Source: Balneolaceae bacterium
Lineage (GTDB): Bacteria > Bacteroidota > Rhodothermia > Balneolales > Balneolaceae
DNA: 27,948 bases
Assembly: GCA_021767245.1 (NCBI GenBank)
Contig: JAASTO010000007.1
Coordinates: forward strand, 1-27,948
Reading direction: 5' to 3'
Below are positions 24,032 through 27,948 of the stretch, piece by piece. How positions within the stretch are numbered: position 1 is the first letter of the stretch; each line of letters opens with the position of its first letter. The translations under genes were made by a program, and so were the position numbers. Under the pieces are notes generated by a model. It saw nothing but the letters and a program-made list of their open reading frames with translations, had not been told where the DNA came from and searched no databases.

Positions 24032-24454
24032 ATGAGCGATATCAATCCATTCCACCTGGCATTTCCTGTAAAAGACCTTGATGAAGCCTATAAATTTTAC
24101 CATGATCTGTTAGGCTGCGAAACGGGTCGAAGTTCTGATTCGTGGATCGATTTCAATATGTGGGGACATCAGGTGGTGGCGCATTTGAGTCCGGATGAGG
24201 CCAAGGAATCGGCCCTGAATGCCGTGGATGGAAAAGGGGTGCCGGTTCGCCATTTTGGGGTGATCCTTGAGATGGAAGAGTGGAAAGCTCTTGCAGAAAA
24301 ACTGGAGAACGAAGGTGTCGAGTTTGTGATCGAGCCTTATATTCGTTTTAAGGGGGAACCGGGAGAGCAAGCGACCATGTTCTTCCTCGATCCAAGTGGA
24401 AACGCCCTGGAGTTCAAGGCCTTTGGGGATAAGAGCCAGATCTTTGCAAAGTAG
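24032..24454 (+). CDS. VOC-family protein (glyoxalase/dioxygenase superfamily)
   Basis: A 140-residue protein of the vicinal-oxygen-chelate fold, built of two beta-alpha-beta-beta-beta modules: residues about 4-55 (NPFHLAFPVKDLDEAYKFYHDLLG) and about 70-132 (VRHFGVILEMEEWKALAEKLENEGVEFV, then ATMFFLDPSGNALEFKAF). Candidate metal ligands are the histidines in PFHLAF and VRHFGV and the glutamate of NALEFKAF. Such proteins are metal-dependent lyases, isomerases or ring-cleaving dioxygenases; the substrate cannot be told. I chose the ATG at 24032 over an upstream TTG at 23996 because MSDINPFHLAF is the normal family start. It is monocistronic and is followed directly by a double-hairpin repeat. 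Confidence 0.9.
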   Translation: MSDINPFHLAFPVKDLDEAYKFYHDLLGCETGRSSDSWIDFNMWGHQVVAHLSPDEAKESALNAVDGKGVPVRHFGVILEMEEWKALAEKLENEGVEFVIEPYIRFKGEPGEQATMFFLDPSGNALEFKAFGDKSQIFAK

Positions 24455-24468
24455 AGCCGGTGGTGATC

Positions 24469-24564
24469 CGTTCCGACACAGAGCGTAGGAACGAGGATGG
24501 AAGTGATGCAAACAAACGAATATTAAATTAACCTGACTCGTTCCACACGCTCTGCGTTGGAGCG
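24469..24564. repeat. Dispersed double-hairpin element, copy 2
   Basis: Hairpins 24469-24493 (CGTTCC...GGAACG, loop ACAGAGC) and 24539-24564 (CGTTCC...GGAGCG, loop GCTCTGC) flank an AT-rich core. Architecture and core (GATGGAAGT, ATTAAATTAACCTGACTCG) match copy 1 at 9447-9545 (GATGAAGT, ATTAAACTAAGACTTACCTCG). It fills the gap between the convergent VOC and lipoprotein genes, so it could act as a shared terminator. Confidence 0.8.
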
Positions 24565-24568
24565 AAGC

Positions 24569-25108
24569 TTAAGGTTCGCTGGTGGATTCTACCCATTGAA
24601 GGTCATTTTCAACAAGCGTCATGAAAGTTAACAGGTTCTGAGCCTGCCAGTAATCGCGAATCCCATTAATGGGGTCCTGATAAGAGAAAGAGTGAACGGA
24701 ATCTCCATCAAACACTTCAAAATTATACACCCGACGGGGTAAGGTACCGGAATCGGGAACCCAGTCTTCGATCTCATTCTGTGGACCGATCTCGTAAATG
24801 TTCAAAAAATCCACGAACTGCTGAAAATCAGACCAGCTGCTGTCATTGGCTGACACATACAGTTGATTTACCACTTTTTCATTTTCGTCATTCAGCGTAT
24901 AGGTTCTGAAGGTGCCTGTCCACTCAGAATCTTCCTTCTCAAAATGGAAATAGATCGCCTCGTTGATATTCACCTTGATCCACTCCTCCGCTGTATCATC
25001 GGTTTGAGCCGTAGATATTAAGTTATTCGTTTGCTTAGTTGACGAACAACCGGCTATAAAAGTAGCCAGTGAGAATAGGAGGACAATTGGTGTTAAATAT
25101 GATTTCAT
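24569..25108 (-). CDS. Putative lipoprotein of unknown function
   Basis: A 179-residue secreted lipoprotein. The chosen ATG at 25108 gives a textbook signal peptide (MKSYLTPIVLLFSLATFIAGC) with lipobox IAGC and lipidated Cys21; the longer frame that begins at 25228 would bury this signal and overlap the ABC-F gene. The mature part is acidic, rich in Asp, Glu and Ser, with several beta-like stretches (WIKVNINEAIYFHFEKED, GTFRTYTLND, RRVYNFEVFDGDSVHSFSYQD) and a C-terminal helix. I recognise no family. The gene starts 25 bp after the ABC-F stop on the same strand and may be its second cistron, though a functional tie is not evident. Confidence 0.78.
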   Translation of the reverse strand: MKSYLTPIVLLFSLATFIAGCSSTKQTNNLISTAQTDDTAEEWIKVNINEAIYFHFEKEDSEWTGTFRTYTLNDENEKVVNQLYVSANDSSWSDFQQFVDFLNIYEIGPQNEIEDWVPDSGTLPRRVYNFEVFDGDSVHSFSYQDPINGIRDYWQAQNLLTFMTLVENDLQWVESTSEP

Positions 25109-25133
25109 AAAGGTGTACTTAAGAGATGTGGGC

Positions 25134-27095
25134 TCATTCATCAAACTCTTGTTCGATCGCTTCAAGGCGTTGCTGATATTCTTCCCATTTCGAATATCGG
25201 TTTGTAAGGTCGGCTTTGAGCTGATCATATTCCAATGAAAATTCCTTCACCTTGTCGGCATCATCATAGAAATCAGGCTGAGCCATGGTCTCCTCGATCT
25301 CACCTTTGCGGGTTTCCATCTGTTCGATCTCTTTCTCAACCAACTGAATGTTGTTACGTATCGGTTTGGTCCGGCGATTCCGTTCATTGCGTTGCTCAGC
25401 TTCTATCCGTCGCTGTTCTTTTCTGGAAAGTTGTGAATTTTCTTCTTTTGATTGCTGAACCGTTTCCGAAGCAGCGTCTTGTTCGGCTTCCTCTCTCTTC
25501 TTATCTAGATAATAGGAGACATTGCCTAAATACGTTTTGATATAACCCGGCTGTACATCCAATACCTTATTGACAATGGGGTCCAGGAAATCACGATCGT
25601 GAGATACGATGAGGCAGGTGCCTTCATATTGCTGAATGGCTTGCTGCAGGATGTTCTTACTGCTCATATCCAGGTGGTTGGTAGGCTCATCAAAAATGAG
25701 CAGATTAGCAGGTGATAGCAGCATCTTTGCGAGTGCCAACCTGCTTTTCTCTCCGCCTGAAAGGACCTTTACTTTCTTAAATACATCATCGCCCTGAAAC
25801 AGGAAGCATCCCAGAATGGTCCTTAATTTACTTTCTTTAGCACCTGAACCGGCGTCGTGCATGGATTCGAGTGCATCTTTTTTTGGATCAAGTTCCTCTG
25901 CCTGATGCTGTGCAAAATAATTAACGGTCACGTTATGGCCCACAATGCGTTCGCCATTCTGAAAGGGTTCGTTGCCGGCCAGAATACGGATCAATGTGGA
26001 TTTTCCGGCACCATTGGGACCTACTACCGCGATCTTATCGCCTCGTTCGATCTCGTAATTGATTCCGTCAAACACCAGGTTATCATCATAGCTTTTATGG
26101 AGGTTCTCCAGCTTCATCACGACCTGACCGCTGCGTTCAGGTTCCGGAAAACGAAATGAGACCTTACTATGCTCATCCTCCAGCTCGATCTGCTCCATTT
26201 TTTCCAATTGCTTGATGCGACTTTGCACTTGCCGGGCTTTGGTAGCCTTGTAGCGAAAACGGTCAATGAACTCCTGGGTTTCCTTGATCTGCTTTTCCTG
26301 ATTCTTTTTGGCGTTCAGGAGTAATTCCCGCTCTTCTTCCCACTTCTTTTCATAAAAAGAGTAGTTACCGGCATAATCAGAGATATCTCCGCTTCTGAGA
26401 GCCAGGGTGCGGTTGGTGATGGTATCCAGAAAGGCCTTATCGTGAGAAACCACCACGACGGCCCCTTCATAACTGTTCAGGAAATTTTCCATCCACTGTA
26501 AAGATTCAATATCCAGGTGGTTAGTAGGCTCATCCAAAAGGAGATAGGTAGGGCGGCGGAGTAACAATTTAGCCAGGGCAATACGCATCAGCCAGCCCCC
26601 GCTGAATTCGGAGGTATTTCGGTGAAAGTCTTCCTCAGTGAACCCAAGTCCCATCAATACTTTTTCGACCTGAGAACGCAACTCATAGAGGCCTGACGAT
26701 TCAAGTTCCGTTTGCAGGAGGCCGTAACGCTCCATCAGTTTTTCATACTCATCACTTTGAGGGTCTGCCTGTGAGAGTTTTTCCTGAATACCTTTCACTT
26801 TCATTTCAAGCTCGAAGAGTTCTGCAAAGGCCGTTTCCACTTCCTCCAGAACCGTCAGGGTGAAATCAGGGTCAACGCCATCCTGAGGGAGGTACCCGAG
26901 CGTCTCTTCATTAGCCAGCGAAACCGTTCCCTCATCCGATTCCTGTATCCCCATAATGATCTTAAGCAGAGTGGATTTACCCGCTCCATTAGGGCCAACT
27001 AACCCGATCCGCTCACCGGGGTTGATGAAAGTACTGACGCCGTCAAGCAGTTCACGGTCGCCCAGGTGTAATGTGATGTTTTCGAGTGCTAACAA
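25134..27095 (-). CDS. ABC-F family ATPase (Uup/EttA/antibiotic-resistance type)
   Basis: A 653-residue soluble ABC-F protein with two ATPase domains and no membrane part. Walker A sites are GPNGAGKST near residue 34 and again near residue 360; signatures are FSGGWLMRIALAKLLL and LSGGEKSRLALAKMLL; Walker B ends are LLLDEPTNHLD and LIFDEPTNHLD. The linker between domains (about residues 240-325) is charged and carries FRYKATKARQVQSRIKQLEKM, the P-site tRNA interaction region that reaches the ribosome. Residues about 535-653 form a Uup-like C-terminal coiled coil. ABC-F proteins act on stalled ribosomes, and some confer resistance to ribosome-targeting antibiotics; this one's role is unclear. 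A 9-bp inverted repeat lies 49 bp upstream of the start. Confidence 0.93.
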   Translation of the reverse strand: MLALENITLHLGDRELLDGVSTFINPGERIGLVGPNGAGKSTLLKIIMGIQESDEGTVSLANEETLGYLPQDGVDPDFTLTVLEEVETAFAELFELEMKVKGIQEKLSQADPQSDEYEKLMERYGLLQTELESSGLYELRSQVEKVLMGLGFTEEDFHRNTSEFSGGWLMRIALAKLLLRRPTYLLLDEPTNHLDIESLQWMENFLNSYEGAVVVVSHDKAFLDTITNRTLALRSGDISDYAGNYSFYEKKWEEERELLLNAKKNQEKQIKETQEFIDRFRYKATKARQVQSRIKQLEKMEQIELEDEHSKVSFRFPEPERSGQVVMKLENLHKSYDDNLVFDGINYEIERGDKIAVVGPNGAGKSTLIRILAGNEPFQNGERIVGHNVTVNYFAQHQAEELDPKKDALESMHDAGSGAKESKLRTILGCFLFQGDDVFKKVKVLSGGEKSRLALAKMLLSPANLLIFDEPTNHLDMSSKNILQQAIQQYEGTCLIVSHDRDFLDPIVNKVLDVQPGYIKTYLGNVSYYLDKKREEAEQDAASETVQQSKEENSQLSRKEQRRIEAEQRNERNRRTKPIRNNIQLVEKEIEQMETRKGEIEETMAQPDFYDDADKVKEFSLEYDQLKADLTNRYSKWEEYQQRLEAIEQEFDE

Positions 27096-27143
27096 AGTGT
27101 GATGACTATCTGAATGAGAAGTAAAAGTGAGGGATGAAAATAT

Positions 27144-27173
27144 GGATTAATTGCTGCGGTATGAAATTAATCC
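27144..27173. promoter_or_regulatory. 9-bp inverted repeat upstream of the ABC-F gene
   Basis: GGATTAATT (27144-27152) and AATTAATCC (27165-27173) are exact inverted copies with a 12-bp spacer. They lie 49 bp upstream of the ABC-F start codon and could be an operator or, if transcribed, a leader hairpin. The function is inferred from symmetry and position. Confidence 0.5.
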
Positions 27174-27196
27174 TAAGGCTTTTGTAAGGGGGTTTG

Positions 27197-27350
27197 ATTA
27201 ATGCAACTTTGGCATTGGTAACTATGAGATCCCCGTTTTCACGGGGATGACGAGGTAGTGGATGGTTGTTGCTCCGCAGTTTGTTATAATCGCCTTAGTC
27301 CCCACGGACATTCTCGCGAAAGCGGGAATCTAAAAGATCATTAATGCAAC
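27197..27350. repeat. Paired hairpin repeats framed by 11-bp direct repeats
   Basis: ATTAATGCAAC occurs exactly at 27197-27207 and 27340-27350. Between the copies lie two hairpins of the family seen at 23861: ATCCCCGT/ACGGGGAT with a TTTC loop (27229-27248), and ATTCTCGC/GCGGGAAT with a GAAA loop (27310-27329), in opposite orientation. The whole looks like a non-coding mobile element with a target-site duplication, but could be chance or recombination. Confidence 0.7.
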
Positions 27351-27416
27351 CCAATTCCTTCACAAATTCAGTGCAGAAAACCTTAATTTGCAAAGAAATT
27401 CAACACAAGCGAGCTC

Positions 27417-27746
27417 ATGCCAAAAAAAGACATCAACATTACCGTAGAATTAGACGAACAAAATATCGCATCTAATATTGCCTTCAAGGCCGATGACATG
27501 CCTAACGTAGATGCTGTAAACTGCCGCGCCATGCTGCTTTCCTTCTGGGATGCCAAGAACAAGGACACGCTTAAACTGGATCTGTGGACACGCGACATGA
27601 CCGTTGACGAAATGAAGATCTTCTTCCACCAAACGCTGGTCACTATGGCCAACACCCTTGAAAGTTCCATCGATGACGAACGCATTGCCGGCGACATGCG
27701 TGATTTCTGCCACTACTTTGCCGAGAAGATGGAGATTAAAGAGTAA
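27417..27746 (+). CDS. gldC: GldC family protein
   Basis: A 109-residue soluble protein that closely follows Flavobacterium GldC, one of the proteins associated with gliding motility in Bacteroidetes: DINITVELDEQNIASNIAFKADDM at the start, LLSFWDAKNKDTLKLDLWTRDMTVDEMKIFFHQTLVTMANTLE in the middle, and a final DFCHYFAEKMEI. It has no signal peptide or membrane helix. GldC homologues also occur in species without gliding, so presence alone does not show motility; no other gld or type IX secretion gene is in this window. It stands alone, divergent from the ABC-F gene and convergent with a YfcC-like gene 49 bp away. Its biochemical function is not established here. Confidence 0.9.
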   Translation: MPKKDINITVELDEQNIASNIAFKADDMPNVDAVNCRAMLLSFWDAKNKDTLKLDLWTRDMTVDEMKIFFHQTLVTMANTLESSIDDERIAGDMRDFCHYFAEKMEIKE

Positions 27747-27795
27747 GAACTTCGGACATTCAGCAGGGAAAATTCAAAAAAAAGTACCCACCCAT

Positions 27796-27948
27796 CTACA
27801 ATCCTATAAAAATGGCGATCATAATGGAAGTAAGAGAGATGCCCAGGATGATGCCGAATGGCCTCCAGCAGTAAAGGAGCCAGTCTTTGTAGGAAACCCC
27901 GGCAGCTGTTAAAATGGCAAGTAAAGCTCCATTGGTTGGCGTGATCAT
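27796..27948 (-). CDS. YfcC-like transporter, C-terminal fragment
   Basis: The minus-strand frame is open from the window edge to a TAG at 27796-27798 and shows 50 residues, so most of the gene lies outside. The fragment begins with ITPTNGALLAILTAAGVSYKDWL and ends in a hydrophobic helix (FGIILGISLTSIMIAIFIGL). The PTNGALLAILTAAGV-then-W pattern is typical of the C-terminus of YfcC/DcuC-like membrane carriers of dicarboxylates or amino acids. The substrate cannot be read from such a short piece. It converges with gldC. Confidence 0.75.
   Translation of the reverse strand: MITPTNGALLAILTAAGVSYKDWLLYCWRPFGIILGISLTSIMIAIFIGL

Larger units (their letters stand above)
27096..27416. other. Intergenic region between the ABC-F and gldC genes
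   Basis: These 321 bases between divergent genes have no convincing ORF. They hold a 9-bp inverted repeat at 27144-27173 and an 11-bp direct-repeat pair at 27197-27207 and 27340-27350 that frames two GTCATCCCCGC-type hairpins. The last 66 bases before gldC contain TTAATTTG, a weak match to a -7 box. Confidence 0.65.

Noticed and set aside
24569..25228. Longer 219-codon version of the lipoprotein gene
   Set aside because: The extra N-terminal 40 residues overlap the ABC-F gene and would hide a textbook lipoprotein signal peptide that starts at 25108.
27383..27390. TTAATTTG as a -7 box for gldC
   Set aside because: It has a mismatch to TAnnTTTG and no -33 partner, so it was not listed as a promoter.
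27658..27912. An 84-codon plus-strand open frame over the gldC end and YfcC-like fragment
   Set aside because: It overlaps the conserved GldC C-terminus in another frame and the YfcC-like C-terminus antisense; its product resembles no family.

Overview
The window looks like a chromosomal stretch of a Bacteroidota/Balneolota-type bacterium, perhaps a marine or salt-exposed member near Balneola/Gracilimonas. This is an inference from a recognisable GldC, YfhO-type and TupA-type surface-glycan proteins, several cation and amino-acid transporters, mostly absent Shine-Dalgarno sites and two TATCTTTG boxes resembling the Bacteroidetes -7 element. No rRNA, tRNA, CRISPR array, transposase or phage gene was seen. 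Nearly all of the DNA is explained by about 25 genes, two of them cut by the window edges.

Layout. 1-7.4 kb: the end of a TIM-barrel protein, then a transport block made of a CPA2 antiporter with Usp-like and EIIA-like domains, a CPA1 antiporter with a TrkA_N-like domain, a small two-helix membrane protein, and an APC permease carrying a PTS EIIA domain plus a TrkA_C domain. 7.4-9.4 kb: a self-contained ABC ATPase / permease / YtrA-type GntR operon behind a near-perfect 30-bp palindrome. 9.6-10.8 kb: hisS. 10.9-18.4 kb: a small surface-glycan set (flippase, methyltransferase-like protein, TupA-like ATP-grasp, two family 2 glycosyltransferases, YfhO), with gatC upstream of yfhO. 18.9-20.9 kb: ptsH-ptsI, overlapping by 4 nt. 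20.9-23.7 kb: a likely operon of a BASS-type transporter, an acyltransferase and lipoprotein SodC. 24.0-27.1 kb: a VOC protein, a lipoprotein of unknown function and an ABC-F ATPase. 27.4 kb to the end: gldC and the C-terminus of a YfcC-like transporter.

The most interesting theme is a possible signalling PTS. HPr and enzyme I lie in the same window as two transporters with EIIA-type-2 domains fused to their C-termini. In the APC permease the phospho-acceptor histidine is kept (His537). In the CPA2 antiporter the aligned position is Asp743. No sugar-specific EIIB or EIIC is present here. Since free EIIA-Ntr regulates potassium transport in Proteobacteria, a covalently tethered version acting on ion and amino-acid transporters is a plausible, testable idea.

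Non-coding structure is also notable. There are two copies of a double-hairpin element (9447-9545 and 24469-24564) and three copies of a GTCATCCCCGC-type hairpin repeat (around 23861, 27229 and 27310), two of which are framed by an exact 11-bp direct repeat. Inverted repeats lie upstream of the ABC-F gene, in the 4774-4978 divergent region and upstream of gatC. Five convergent gene pairs are separated by 21 bp or less.
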